DNA from: Streptomyces lincolnensis
GTDB lineage: Bacteria > Actinomycetota > Actinomycetes > Streptomycetales > Streptomycetaceae
Direction of reading: 5' to 3'
Assembly (NCBI RefSeq): GCF_001685355.1
Contig: NZ_CP016438.1
Location: 5,022,001-5,086,000 of the forward strand
Length of the DNA: 64,000 nt
Below are positions 9,202 to 19,918 of this stretch, in pieces. Made by a program: the position numbers and the translations under genes. A model generated the notes under the pieces. That model worked only from the letters and a program-made list of their open reading frames with translations. It did no database searches and was not told the origin of the DNA. Within the stretch, counting starts at the first letter, position 1; each line of letters opens with the position of its first letter.

Positions 9202-10314
9202 ATGACAGCAGCAGGGAAGCACCAGGTGAGCCGCGCGGAAACCTCACGTCGAGGCAGCCGGCCGGGGCGGGCAGGAATCAGAGACGTGGCCGCCGCCGCC
9301 GGAGTCTCCATCACGACCGTCTCCGATGCCCTCAACGGCAAGGGCCGGCTCCCGGACGCCACCCGACGCCATGTCCGCGAGGTCGCCGACCGGCTGGGCT
9401 ATCGCCCGTCGGCCGCCGCCCGAACCCTCCGTACCGGCAAGTCCGGACTGATCGGTCTGACCGTGACGACGTACGGGGATGAACCTTTCACCTTCACCGA
9501 ATTCGCCTACTTCGCCGAGATGGCGCGAGCCGCCACCTCCGCCGCGCTCGCCCGCGGCTACGCCCTCGTCATCCTCCCCGCGACCTCGCGCCACGACGTC
9601 TGGTCGAACGTCGCCCTCGACGGCACGGTCGTCATCGACCCGTCCGACCAGGACCCGGTCGTCAGTGAACTGGTCCGGCAGGGCTTACCGGTCGTCTCCG
9701 ACGGCCGCCCGGCCGGCACACTGCCGGTCACCGCCTGGGTCGACAACGACCACGAGGCCGCCGTCCTCGGCATCCTCGACCACCTGGCCGACGCCGGCGC
9801 CCGCCGCATCGGTCTGCTCACCGGAACCACCACGGACACCTACACCCACCTCTCGACCACCGCATATCTGCGCTGGTGCGAGCGCGTGGGCCAGGATCCG
9901 GTCTACGAGGCCTACCCGGCGCACGATCCGTGCGCGGGCGCCGTCGCCGCCGACCGGCTGCTCGCCCGGCCCGACCGGCCGGACGCGGTCTACGGCCTGT
10001 TCGACCCGAACGGCACCGACCTGCTCGCCGCCGCCCGGCGCTACGGACTGCGCGTACCGGACGACCTGCTTCTGGTCTGTTGCAGCGAATCCACCGTGTA
10101 CGCCAGCACCGAGCCGCCCATCACCACCCTCTCCCTGAAGCCGCGCCGCATCGGCACCGCGGTGGTCCAGCTCCTCATCGACGCCATCGAGGGGGTCGAA
10201 TCGGACCGGCCGGTCGAGCAGGTGATACCGACGGAGCTGATCGTGCGTACCTCGTCCCAGCGACGTCCACCGCGCACGACGGTCAGCCCACCTCGGTCGC
10301 CCGAGGAGAAGTAG
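9202..10314 (+). CDS. LacI-family transcriptional regulator with a TTA codon
   Basis: This 370-residue regulator has a LacI helix-turn-helix at about residues 28-75 (IRDVAAAAGVSITTVSDALNGKGRLP). A hinge (GYRPSAAARTLRTGKSGLIGL) and a periplasmic-binding-protein-like effector domain follow. It probably responds to a small metabolite, but the ligand cannot be read from the sequence. The ATG at 9202 is chosen because the HTH follows at the normal distance; an upstream in-frame start at 9136 would add an unusual Cys/Pro-rich extension. Codon 162 (9685-9687) is TTA. In Streptomyces this is read only by the developmentally regulated bldA tRNA, so translation is probably delayed or growth-phase dependent. 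Confidence 0.88.
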   Translation: MTAAGKHQVSRAETSRRGSRPGRAGIRDVAAAAGVSITTVSDALNGKGRLPDATRRHVREVADRLGYRPSAAARTLRTGKSGLIGLTVTTYGDEPFTFTEFAYFAEMARAATSAALARGYALVILPATSRHDVWSNVALDGTVVIDPSDQDPVVSELVRQGLPVVSDGRPAGTLPVTAWVDNDHEAAVLGILDHLADAGARRIGLLTGTTTDTYTHLSTTAYLRWCERVGQDPVYEAYPAHDPCAGAVAADRLLARPDRPDAVYGLFDPNGTDLLAAARRYGLRVPDDLLLVCCSESTVYASTEPPITTLSLKPRRIGTAVVQLLIDAIEGVESDRPVEQVIPTELIVRTSSQRRPPRTTVSPPRSPEEK

Positions 10315-10557
10315 AGTCGGACGGTCGGCGAACGGAAAGCGCGTTCAGCGGGGCGGGGCAAGGGTGATCGGGCGACGGACGAAGCCCTGCCCAATCGGGG
10401 CGAATGCCACGATGAACAGGAGTCTTGCTCCGATTCACCACCCCTGGGTCATCACATGGCGCGATCCGCATTCCTATGATGGGCCCACGACACCGCGGGC
10501 CGCTGCGACCAGGCAGTCCGACGCGGTGCAGATGCGGCGTGATGGTGGAGGGGTCTG

Positions 10558-11637
10558 ATGACTCAGGGGGCCGGTCAGGGACCCGAGACGGAGCGTACGG
10601 CGACGTTGCGCGACTTCCGGGTTCCCGCGTACGTGCACGAGACCGGTTCGTACGGCCAGAGCACCCACCCCGGTGACATCGTCCCGCCGCACGAGCAGGC
10701 CTACCCGGAGGGGTACACGCCCACCGAGCGCGACCTTCCGGTCATCCACCGCGGTGACACCCTCGATACGGCGGCCGTCGACCCCGCACTCGTCCCGGCT
10801 CCCCAGCCGGACACGCTTCCCGGCCCCCTGTACGTCGTCGGCGACGTGCACGGCTACATCGACGAACTGATGGCCGCGCTCCAGGAGAAGGGCCTGATCG
10901 ACGCCGCCGGCAACTGGGCCGCGGGCACCGCCCGGCTGTGGTTCCTCGGCGACTTCACCGACCGCGGCCCGGACGGCATCGGCGTCATCGACCTCGTGAT
11001 GCGGCTGTCCGCCGAGGCCGCCGCGGCCGGCGGCTACTGCAAGGCCCTCATGGGCAACCACGAACTGCTGCTGCTCGGCGCCAAGCGGTTCGGCGACACC
11101 CCCGTCAACTCCGGCGCGGGCACCGCCACCTTCCAGGCCGCCTGGCTGCTCAACGGCGGCCAGAAGACCGACATGGACCGCCTCCAGGACCACCACCTGC
11201 AATGGATGGCCCGCCTGGACGCCATGGAGTCCGTCGACGGGCATCTGCTCGTCCACTCCGACACCACCGCCTACCTCGACTACGGCGACTCGATCGAGGC
11301 GGTCAACGACACCGTCCGCGAGACGATCACGCGCAACGACGCGGACGAGGTGTGGGACCTGTTCCGCAAGTTCACCAAGCGCTTCTCCTTCCGCGACGAG
11401 GGCGGCGCCGACGCCGTGCGCTCCCTGCTCGACATGTACGGCGGCACCCGCATCGTTCACGGCCACAGCCCCATTCCGTATCTGCTGGGCGAGGTCGGCT
11501 CCGAGGACGGTGAGGATCCAGCCGGTCCTCTGGTCGAGGGACCGCACGTCTACGCCGACGGGCTGGCCATCGGGATGGACGGCGGAGTGACCATGGCCGG
11601 AAAGCTGCTGGTCCAGCAACTTCCCCTGGATATCTGA
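10558..11637 (+). CDS. calcineurin-like metallophosphoesterase
   Basis: This 359-residue protein carries the full metallophosphatase signature: GDVHG (near residue 98), GDFTDRG (near 130), GNHE (near 165) and a C-terminal GHSPIP (near 305). These residues coordinate a di-metal centre that hydrolyses phosphoester bonds. The substrate could be a protein, a nucleotide such as Ap4A, or a small molecule. It is probably cytosolic, as no signal peptide is seen. The ATG at 10558 is preceded by GGAGGGG at a good spacing. It is likely a single-gene unit: 243 bp separate it from the LacI gene and about 190 bp from the next gene. Confidence 0.85.
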   Translation: MTQGAGQGPETERTATLRDFRVPAYVHETGSYGQSTHPGDIVPPHEQAYPEGYTPTERDLPVIHRGDTLDTAAVDPALVPAPQPDTLPGPLYVVGDVHGYIDELMAALQEKGLIDAAGNWAAGTARLWFLGDFTDRGPDGIGVIDLVMRLSAEAAAAGGYCKALMGNHELLLLGAKRFGDTPVNSGAGTATFQAAWLLNGGQKTDMDRLQDHHLQWMARLDAMESVDGHLLVHSDTTAYLDYGDSIEAVNDTVRETITRNDADEVWDLFRKFTKRFSFRDEGGADAVRSLLDMYGGTRIVHGHSPIPYLLGEVGSEDGEDPAGPLVEGPHVYADGLAIGMDGGVTMAGKLLVQQLPLDI

Positions 11638-11830
11638 ACGTTCACAGGGCAGGCGTTCCACCGTGGCGGAACGTCCGACGACGGCGCTGGCCAGAGGGCA
11701 TTTTCGGTAAACCCCCTGTCACCGCGTGCCGTCGTCGCTCTACCATCGGCTTATCCGTAGCAGGCTCCCCTCCGTTTCTGCCCGACGGCTCGTCAGCGTG
11801 CGAGCCCCAAGCCCTACGGAGCATCGGGGG

Positions 11831-12694
11831 ATGCACATGAACAGCGTTCCGCAGCACCTGCTGAGCGAGGACCGCCAGGAATACGAGCGGATCCTCGATG
11901 AGGCGCTGCGCTCCGCACCACACCGCCCGGAACTGGCCGCTGTCGGCCAGCGGCTCAACCCGGAACAGCTGCGCACCATGGCGCTCAACGCCACCGCACT
12001 CATCACGGCGGCCGCGGCGACCGAGTACCAGCACTACGTGAAGGTCCGCGAGGAACTGCGCCATCCGGCGCCGTCCACCCCGTCGTCCTCGCGCGAGTCC
12101 GGCTCCGAGGAGCCGGGCACGGGCGCGATGGGGCTCGCCACCACCATGGGAGAGGCCGCCGAGACCGCCGGCGCGGGCGCCGTCGCCGTCGTCGCGGTCC
12201 TGGCTCCCGTCCTGGCCGGAACCGCAGCGGCGATCTTCCTGCTCGTGGGCTACATCCTGAAGATGCTCACCCCCGAGCCGGCCTTCGCCCAGACCATGCT
12301 CACCACCGGATGGGTGTTCGGCGCCATGACCGCGGCCGCGATCCTCGTCGCCGCCGTCGGTCTGCTCCTCACCGCCCTGCGCAACAGCCCCTCGCTCGAA
12401 GCCGGTCCCTACGGCGAGATGAGCGCGGAGGTGTCCCGGGCCCGGGACGCCTGGCGCGAGGCCCTGCTGGAGCGCGGCATCCTGCCGTTCCTGCGCGAGG
12501 CCCTGGTCGACCCCGGCACCGCCGCACTGCGCCGTACGGCACCGCCTGCGCCGACCAGTCGCATGCCGCACCTCGGCTACGACCGCCCCGGTTTCAGCAG
12601 CCCGGACGACGGAGCCCCGGGCTCACGCCCCAGCTTCTCGAGCCCGGACTACACCAGCCCGGACTTCGGAGGACCGGAGCACAAACCGGAGTAG
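11831..12694 (+). CDS. two-helix integral membrane protein of unknown function
   Basis: I do not recognise this family. The 287-residue product has a soluble alpha-helical N-terminus of about 95 residues and a Ser/Pro/Glu linker. Two adjacent hydrophobic segments follow near 110-150 and 165-190, then a C-terminal tail containing the short repeat FSSPD/YTSPDFGGP. Such tails are usually disordered. The start could be the ATG at 11831 or the one at 11837; a GGGGG run lies just before. It converges on thiC, and strong hairpins separate the two. Confidence 0.7.
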   Translation: MHMNSVPQHLLSEDRQEYERILDEALRSAPHRPELAAVGQRLNPEQLRTMALNATALITAAAATEYQHYVKVREELRHPAPSTPSSSRESGSEEPGTGAMGLATTMGEAAETAGAGAVAVVAVLAPVLAGTAAAIFLLVGYILKMLTPEPAFAQTMLTTGWVFGAMTAAAILVAAVGLLLTALRNSPSLEAGPYGEMSAEVSRARDAWREALLERGILPFLREALVDPGTAALRRTAPPAPTSRMPHLGYDRPGFSSPDDGAPGSRPSFSSPDYTSPDFGGPEHKPE

Positions 12695-12755
12695 CCGGCC
12701 AGTCGGAGGAGCCGACCGGCCGGAGCACACCGGAACACGAGCCCGGGCAGCTCCT

Positions 12756-12789
12756 CGGCTTGCGCCCCCACGGTGGGGAGCGCAAGCCG
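12756..12789. terminator. bidirectional terminator between convergent genes
   Basis: CGGCTTGCGC...GCGCAAGCCG forms a long, nearly perfect stem (12756-12789) between the membrane-protein stop and the thiC stop. A second hairpin, GTCCCGGCC/GGCCGGGAC, follows at 12832-12851, nearer to thiC. Confidence 0.75.
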
Positions 12790-12881
12790 AAGACCGGGCC
12801 GGACACCGGCCGTCGCCGGTGCATTGAAGACGTCCCGGCCGCGGCCGGGACTTCGTCATGCCGTCCTCGGTCCGCGATCCC

Positions 12882-14860
<1,979 letters not shown>

Positions 14861-14937
14861 ACAAAGGTGCCTCCACGCTAGCGTCAATTCGGGCGCGGTG
14901 AACAGAGGGCCCCTGTCGTTCTTGCGATGATCGGTCG

Positions 14938-16560
14938 GTGACCACGACACAGCAGTTCCCCTTCCCGCCACCCGAGCCGCCCCAGGGGGCCGGCTCCGGA
15001 AACGGCCGCGGTCCCGGCGACGGTCATGGCCGTGGCCATGACCACGGCCACGGGCCGGCGGGCGGCAGTGGGCACGGGCCGGGTCCCGGCGGCGGGCATG
15101 GGCCCGGCGTCGGTGGTGGGCAGGGCCACGAACCAGGCGGCGGGCACGGGCAGGGGCCCGGCGGCGGACATGGTCACGGGCCCGGTGGGGGGCAGGGGCA
15201 GGGACCCGGTGGCGGGCACGGACACTCGCACAGTCATGGCCCGGCGGCGCCCGTCTCCAAACATCTGCGCAAGGTCATCGGGGCCGTCCTCATCCCCTTC
15301 GCCGCGGCGGTGATGGTCGGGCTCGTGGTGCTCTGGCCGGGCGGCGCGCCAGGTCACGAGCGCACGGGGGTCGGCTTCGACCGGCAGACCCAGCAGGCCA
15401 CGGTCACCAAGGTCGAGAGCCTGAGCTGCAAGTCGGTGAACGCCTCGGGCGGGACTCCGACCGGTGACACCTCCACCGCGGAGGGCTCGTCGGCGCAGCA
15501 GCAGGCGAACGGCACCTGCAAGCGCGCCACGATCCGGGTCGACACCGGCGACGACAAGGGCCGTACGTTCACGGAGATCGTCCAGCCGGACCAGTCGCGG
15601 CAGTTGCACGAGGGCGAGAAGGTCGTGGTCGCCTACGAGCCCTCCGCGCCGAAGGACCTCCAGTACTCGGTCACCGACGTCAACCGGCGCTTCCCGATGG
15701 CGCTGCTCGCCGGCATCTTCGCGGTCGCTGTCGTGGTGGTGGGCCGGCTGCGCGGTTTGATGGCACTGGTCGCGCTGGCCATCAGCTTCCTGATCCTCAA
15801 CTTCTTCGTGCTGCCCGCGATCCTCCAGGGCTCGAACCCGCTGGTCGTGGCGGTGGTCGGGTCGAGCGCCATCATGCTGATCGCCCTCTACCTGTGTCAC
15901 GGCCTCTCGGCCCGGACATCCGTGGCGGTGCTGGGCACACTGATCTCCCTGCTCCTGATCGGCGTCCTCGGCTCGCTGTTCATCGGCTGGGCGGCGCTCA
16001 CCGGCAACACCGACGACAACACCGGGCTGATCCACGGGCTGTATCCGTCGATCGACATGAGCGGTCTGCTGCTGGCCGGCGTCATCATCGGTTCGCTCGG
16101 TGTCCTGGACGATGTGACGGTCACGCAGACGTCCGCGGTCTGGGAGCTGCACGAGGCCAACCCGTCGATGGGCTGGCGCGGGCTGTACCGGGCGGGCATC
16201 CGGATCGGCCGCGACCACATCGCCTCCGTCGTCAACACGCTCGTCCTCGCCTACGCGGGCGCCGCGCTGCCCCTGCTGCTGCTCTTCTCGATCGCCCAGA
16301 GCAGTGTCGGGACGGTCGCCAACAGCGAGTTGGTCGCGGAGGAGATCGTGCGCACCCTGGTGGGTTCGATCGGCCTGGTCGCCTCGGTGCCGGTCACCAC
16401 GGCGCTGGCGGCCCTGGTGGTCTCCGCCGACCGGCCGGGGACGGCGACCGGTACCCCGACCGCGGGGGCGGCGGGACCGACGGCTGTCGGTGCTCCCGCC
16501 GGTTCGGCACCGGCTCCCGCTCCGGCCCGTGGCGGCAAGGGACGTAGGCGCAAGCACTGA
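14938..16560 (+). CDS. YibE/F-family membrane protein with a His/Gly-rich N-terminus
   Basis: This 540-residue product starts with about 100 residues of degenerate short repeats built from GGGHG, GPGGG and HGH, including HGHSHSHG. A first membrane helix follows near 115-135, then an extracytoplasmic domain of about 110 residues, then roughly seven hydrophobic helices with the YibE/F signatures (YPSIDMSGLLLAGVIIGSLGVLDDVTVTQ). YibE/F proteins are membrane proteins of uncertain role. The His-rich tail could bind Ni, Zn or Co, which is inference. The GTG start at 14938 has only a weak ribosome site. The gene diverges from thiC. Confidence 0.82.
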   Translation: MTTTQQFPFPPPEPPQGAGSGNGRGPGDGHGRGHDHGHGPAGGSGHGPGPGGGHGPGVGGGQGHEPGGGHGQGPGGGHGHGPGGGQGQGPGGGHGHSHSHGPAAPVSKHLRKVIGAVLIPFAAAVMVGLVVLWPGGAPGHERTGVGFDRQTQQATVTKVESLSCKSVNASGGTPTGDTSTAEGSSAQQQANGTCKRATIRVDTGDDKGRTFTEIVQPDQSRQLHEGEKVVVAYEPSAPKDLQYSVTDVNRRFPMALLAGIFAVAVVVVGRLRGLMALVALAISFLILNFFVLPAILQGSNPLVVAVVGSSAIMLIALYLCHGLSARTSVAVLGTLISLLLIGVLGSLFIGWAALTGNTDDNTGLIHGLYPSIDMSGLLLAGVIIGSLGVLDDVTVTQTSAVWELHEANPSMGWRGLYRAGIRIGRDHIASVVNTLVLAYAGAALPLLLLFSIAQSSVGTVANSELVAEEIVRTLVGSIGLVASVPVTTALAALVVSADRPGTATGTPTAGAAGPTAVGAPAGSAPAPAPARGGKGRRRKH

Positions 16561-16629
16561 GCGTGAGGAGGCCCGCTCACCGGATGCCTCCTTGCTGAAG
16601 CGTTCCTCCAATGTCGTCGAGGTACGGCT

Positions 16630-17067
16630 TCAGCCCGCGCTCTGCTCCTCCGCCAGGATGCGGTCCAGCGCCTCGTCGAGGTGGGCGTCGAAGTCGCCGA
16701 GGGCGCCCTCCTGACCGAGCGGCACCAGCTTGTCCGTACGGTCCAGGAAGGCGATCAACGGGGCCGCGGAGGAGCGGAACAGGGCCTGGTCGCTGCCGAC
16801 CTGGAGCCGGATCAGGACGTCGCCCAGGATGTCGGCGTCGGCGGGCGAGACCCGCACATCGCCCTCCCCGCACGGCCGCCCGACCCCGTCGATCAGCAGC
16901 TCACGGCCGAAGGCCCAGGTCACCGGGGCGTCACCCGGCAAGTGGAAGGTCAGCCGGATGGCATAGGGATCGCAGGTCTCGTAGCGCAGCTCCACCGGGA
17001 TCCGGAAGGAGAGCTCCTCGGAGACGAGAAAGCTCATCATGACCTCTGCCTGAACGGACTCGCGCAT
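16630..17067 (-). CDS. ssgA: sporulation and cell-division activator SsgA
   Basis: This 145-residue SsgA-like protein opens MRESVQAEVMMSFLVSEELS and contains FHLPGDAPVTWAFGRELL and FLDRTDKLVPLGQE, which match S. coelicolor SsgA as I recall it. SsgA-like proteins occur only in morphologically complex actinomycetes. SsgA stimulates septum formation and marks future septum and branch sites on hyphae. It lies 99 bp downstream of the ssgR regulator and is read in the same direction. In S. coelicolor its transcription depends on SsgR. Confidence 0.95.
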   Translation of the reverse strand: MRESVQAEVMMSFLVSEELSFRIPVELRYETCDPYAIRLTFHLPGDAPVTWAFGRELLIDGVGRPCGEGDVRVSPADADILGDVLIRLQVGSDQALFRSSAAPLIAFLDRTDKLVPLGQEGALGDFDAHLDEALDRILAEEQSAG

Positions 17068-17166
17068 CGCTTACCCCGTCGTGTGACGTCGACTGGCCGG
17101 GAGTGATCCCTTGGACACTGATGAAATATTGCTGAACGTGCACGACAGATCACAAGGAGTGAGTTT

Positions 17167-18126
17167 TCAGATACTGATAGAGATCGCGAGCGAGCCCAGA
17201 AGTCGCCCCATCGCGGCCTGGAGCTGCTGCGTCGCGGCAGGCAGACGGTCGGCCTGGTGTGCGGGCAGCGAGATGGCCATCGTCGCGGCCGTGTTACCCA
17301 CCGTGATCGGAATCGCCGCGCACACCGTGCCCAGCGCGTACTCCTGCCGTTCGGTCACCGGCTCCATGCGCTGCACGCGGTCGAGCCGCCGGAGCAGGCT
17401 GTGGCTGTCGCGGACCGTGTACGGGGTGATGGACTGCACGGGATAGCGGTCGAGGTGGTCCCGGCGCGCGGATTCGTCCAGTTGGGCCAGCAGGCACTGG
17501 CCGATGGCGTGTGCGTGGCCGGTCTCGCGGAAGTCGGCCCACTCCTCGACAGCCGGATTGCCCGGGGTGTCGGAGACGCAGACGACCTCGATCTCGCCGT
17601 CGCGATACATGGCGTAGTACACGGGGACGCCGATGGCGTCGCGCCAGTGGGCCAGTGTCTCGGCGACCGCGCTGCGACGTTTCTGCTGGGCTCCGCTGCT
17701 GCCCAGCCGCTCGGCGGCCTCACCGAGGAAGAACAGGCCCTTGTCGCGGCGCAGATAGCCCTCGTGGACCAGAGTGCGCAGCAGGTGGTAGGCCGTGGGA
17801 AGCGCCAGGCCCGTCTCGCGGGCCAGCTGTTTGGCGGGCGCTCCGTGTTCGTGCTCGGCGACGGCCTCCAGCAGGCGCATGGCGCGCTGCACCGATCCGA
17901 TGAGGGTGGCGGAGTGCGGTGGTGCGGAGGGTTCCGTCCCCGGGCGCTCCGCCGAGGTCGCCTGCCGCTGCACGGGAGGGGTCGGGACGGCGGCCCGGCC
18001 CGTGACGAAGGGCGGGGAAGAATCCGCGGATGCGGTGTCGGCCGTGGCCAAGGGGCACTCCCGAAGCGCGAGGGGGGCAGCCCGTGCGGAGGGAACACGG
18101 GAGGGGGTGGGGGGTGTACCGCTCAC
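17167..18126 (-). CDS. ssgR: IclR-family activator SsgR
   Basis: This 319-residue IclR-type regulator has a winged helix at about residues 74-135 (IGSVQRAMRLLEAV...LARETGLALPTAYHLLRTLVHEGYLRR) followed by an IclR effector domain. It lies directly upstream of ssgA, matching the ssgR-ssgA pair in which SsgR activates ssgA at the onset of sporulation. The first 70 residues are Pro/Ser/Ala-rich and precede any known domain. The S. coelicolor protein is, from memory, about 240 residues, so either the true start is internal or this strain has an extended N-terminus. The GTG at 18126 has only a weak ribosome site. Confidence 0.9.
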   Translation of the reverse strand: MSGTPPTPSRVPSARAAPLALRECPLATADTASADSSPPFVTGRAAVPTPPVQRQATSAERPGTEPSAPPHSATLIGSVQRAMRLLEAVAEHEHGAPAKQLARETGLALPTAYHLLRTLVHEGYLRRDKGLFFLGEAAERLGSSGAQQKRRSAVAETLAHWRDAIGVPVYYAMYRDGEIEVVCVSDTPGNPAVEEWADFRETGHAHAIGQCLLAQLDESARRDHLDRYPVQSITPYTVRDSHSLLRRLDRVQRMEPVTERQEYALGTVCAAIPITVGNTAATMAISLPAHQADRLPAATQQLQAAMGRLLGSLAISISI

Positions 18127-18291
18127 GGGGGTCGTCCCCGCGTCGAATTCCGGACTCTAACCGCCTGTCACCGCTCACAGACGGCCTGCCCGGGAAACTT
18201 CCCCCGCGCGAGGGAACCGGTGATTCCTGTTACCGACCGCCGGTTGCCCCACGCCGACCGGTCACCCGGTCACCCCGCTCACCCCGAGCGC

Positions 18292-18504
18292 TCACCAGTC
18301 GCCGCGCGACGAGGAGCTCGTCGTGAACTTCCGTACGACGTAGATCAGTCCACCGACGAGGGCCACGAAGACGAGCACCTTGAACAGCAGTGTGATGACG
18401 AAGCCGACGACGCTGGCTATCAGCCCGCCGAACACGACCAGGGCGATGACCGGCACCGCGACCCACTTAATCCACCACGGCAGTCCTGCGAAGATCTCTC
18501 GCAT
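18292..18504 (-). CDS. DUF5326 small membrane protein
   Basis: This is a 70-residue protein that starts MREIFAGLPWWIKW and contains two hydrophobic helices (VAVPVIALVVFGGLI and FKVLVFVALVGGLIYVV), ending in a Ser-rich polar tail. It resembles the actinobacterial DUF5326 family. The ATG at 18504 is preceded by GGAGAGG. Nothing in the sequence shows its function. Confidence 0.85.
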   Translation of the reverse strand: MREIFAGLPWWIKWVAVPVIALVVFGGLIASVVGFVITLLFKVLVFVALVGGLIYVVRKFTTSSSSRGDW

Positions 18505-18663
18505 CGCCCCAACCTCTCCGATACCTGTGCGCTGTCCGGCACTTCGAGTGCCGGATCTTCTGACGTCCTGCACTCGATGCTAGGGCGGGAAGGGGGTCCG
18601 GCGGGGGCCTCGCAGCCCTTGTCGGCCCCTGACTGATCCCCTAGGGAACCCTGAGACCGCAGG

Positions 18664-18981
18664 TCAGCTCTCGGGCGGAGAGAAGACCACCATCACCCTG
18701 AGGTCCTCGCTGATGTGGTGGAACTTGTGGGCCACCCCGGCCGGCACGTACACGACACTGCCACGCGCGACCTGGGTGGTCTCCATGCCGACGGTGATCG
18801 CGGCGCGACCGCTCACAACGAAGTAGACCTCGTCCTGGTTGTGCGGTTTCTGTGGATCATGCTCGCCGGCGTCGAGCGCGTACAGACCGACGGACATGTG
18901 CCGCTCCCGTAGAAACTGCAGGTAGGCGCCCTCATTGGCGGCGCGCTCCGCCTCCAGTTCGTCCAGCCGGAATGCCTTCAT
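18664..18981 (-). CDS. cupin-domain protein
   Basis: This 105-residue single-domain cupin has metal-ligand motifs HNQDEVYFVVSGRA and HKFHHISEDL, which form a small beta-barrel. The start MKAFRLDELE at 18981 follows a GACGAGGG ribosome site. Small cupins of this type may be isomerases, dioxygenases or sugar-binding proteins; no substrate can be read. The gene diverges from the adjacent membrane protein at 19042. Confidence 0.85.
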   Translation of the reverse strand: MKAFRLDELEAERAANEGAYLQFLRERHMSVGLYALDAGEHDPQKPHNQDEVYFVVSGRAAITVGMETTQVARGSVVYVPAGVAHKFHHISEDLRVMVVFSPPES

Positions 18982-19041
18982 CGCCCTCGTCCGCTCTTGT
19001 CGCACTGCTCGTAACCGATCTCGTCTGCCACGATCAGACAC

Positions 19042-19419
19042 ATGAAGAATTTCGTAGTCAAGACGATCGCCAACGCGGGCGCCCTGGCGGTCGCCGTATG
19101 GCTGCTGGACAAGATCACTCTGACCGGTGACAGCACCGGCAAGAAGGTCTGGACGCTGCTCCTGGTCGCCCTGGTCTTCGGCCTGGTGAACTTCCTGGTC
19201 AAGCCTGTGGTGAAGCTGCTGACCTTCCCGCTGTTCATCCTGACGCTCGGCCTGTTCACCCTGGTGGTGAACGCGCTCATGCTGCTGCTGACCTCGTGGC
19301 TCGCCGACAAGCTCGACCTGAGTTTCCACGTCGAGGGCTTCTGGACCGCCGTCCTGGGCGGCCTGATCATCTCGATCGTGGCCTGGGCGCTGCACGTCGT
19401 CCTTCCCGACGAGGACTGA
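19042..19419 (+). CDS. phage-holin-4 family (PF04020-like) membrane protein
   Basis: This 125-residue product is nearly all hydrophobic, with four predicted helices. It contains the family-typical NFLVKPVVKLLTFPLFILTLGLFTLVVNALML stretch, in which NxxVKPxxK and a TLP/TFP segment are conserved. Despite the family name these proteins are widespread chromosomal membrane proteins of unknown role, and nothing phage-like surrounds it. It lies 7 bp before ptpA, so the two are probably co-transcribed with the PLP lyase that follows. Confidence 0.88.
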   Translation: MKNFVVKTIANAGALAVAVWLLDKITLTGDSTGKKVWTLLLVALVFGLVNFLVKPVVKLLTFPLFILTLGLFTLVVNALMLLLTSWLADKLDLSFHVEGFWTAVLGGLIISIVAWALHVVLPDED

Positions 19420-19426
19420 CCCAGTC

Positions 19427-19918
19427 ATGACGTACCGCGTCTGCTTCGTGTGCACCGGGAACATCTGCCGGTCACCGATGGCCGAGTCGGTCTTCCGCGC
19501 CCGCATGGCGGAGGCCGGGCTGGACGGTCTGGTCGAGGCCGACAGCGCCGGTACGGGCGGCTGGCACGAGGGTGACGGTGCCGACCCGCGCACCGTCACC
19601 GTCCTTGTGAACAACGGCTACGACGGCGAGCACACCGCCCGCCGGTTCCAGCCGTCCTGGTTCTCCCGCCTCGACCTCGTCATCGCCCTCGACGCAGGAC
19701 ACCTCAAGGCGCTGCGCCGCCTCGCCCCCACCGCCGAGGACGCGGACAAGGTCCGGCTGCTGCGTTCCTACGACCCCGCCGCGGGCGACGACCTCGACGT
19801 TCCGGACCCGTACTACGGGGGCATGGACGGCTTCGAGGAGTGCCTTGAGATGGTGGAGGCGGCGAGCGAGGGCCTCCTCGCCGCGATACGCGAGGACCTG
19901 GAGGGACGGGCGGCATGA
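19427..19918 (+). CDS. ptpA: low-molecular-weight protein tyrosine phosphatase
   Basis: This 163-residue enzyme has the P-loop VCTGNICRSP at residues 8-17, whose Cys is the nucleophile and Arg binds phosphate. The general-acid motif DPYYGG lies near residue 128. It dephosphorylates phosphotyrosine proteins; the S. coelicolor orthologue PtpA has been linked to antibiotic production. Its stop codon overlaps the ATG of the next gene (ATGA), which shows translational coupling. Confidence 0.95.
   Translation: MTYRVCFVCTGNICRSPMAESVFRARMAEAGLDGLVEADSAGTGGWHEGDGADPRTVTVLVNNGYDGEHTARRFQPSWFSRLDLVIALDAGHLKALRRLAPTAEDADKVRLLRSYDPAAGDDLDVPDPYYGGMDGFEECLEMVEAASEGLLAAIREDLEGRAA

Noticed and set aside
15040..15240. 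CRISPR-like repeat array.
   Set aside because: The repeats encode the Gly/His tail in frame, are irregular in length and lack spacers.
19042..19419. Prophage holin.
   Set aside because: The family name is historical; no phage structural or lysis genes are nearby, and the gene lies in a conserved chromosomal operon with ptpA.
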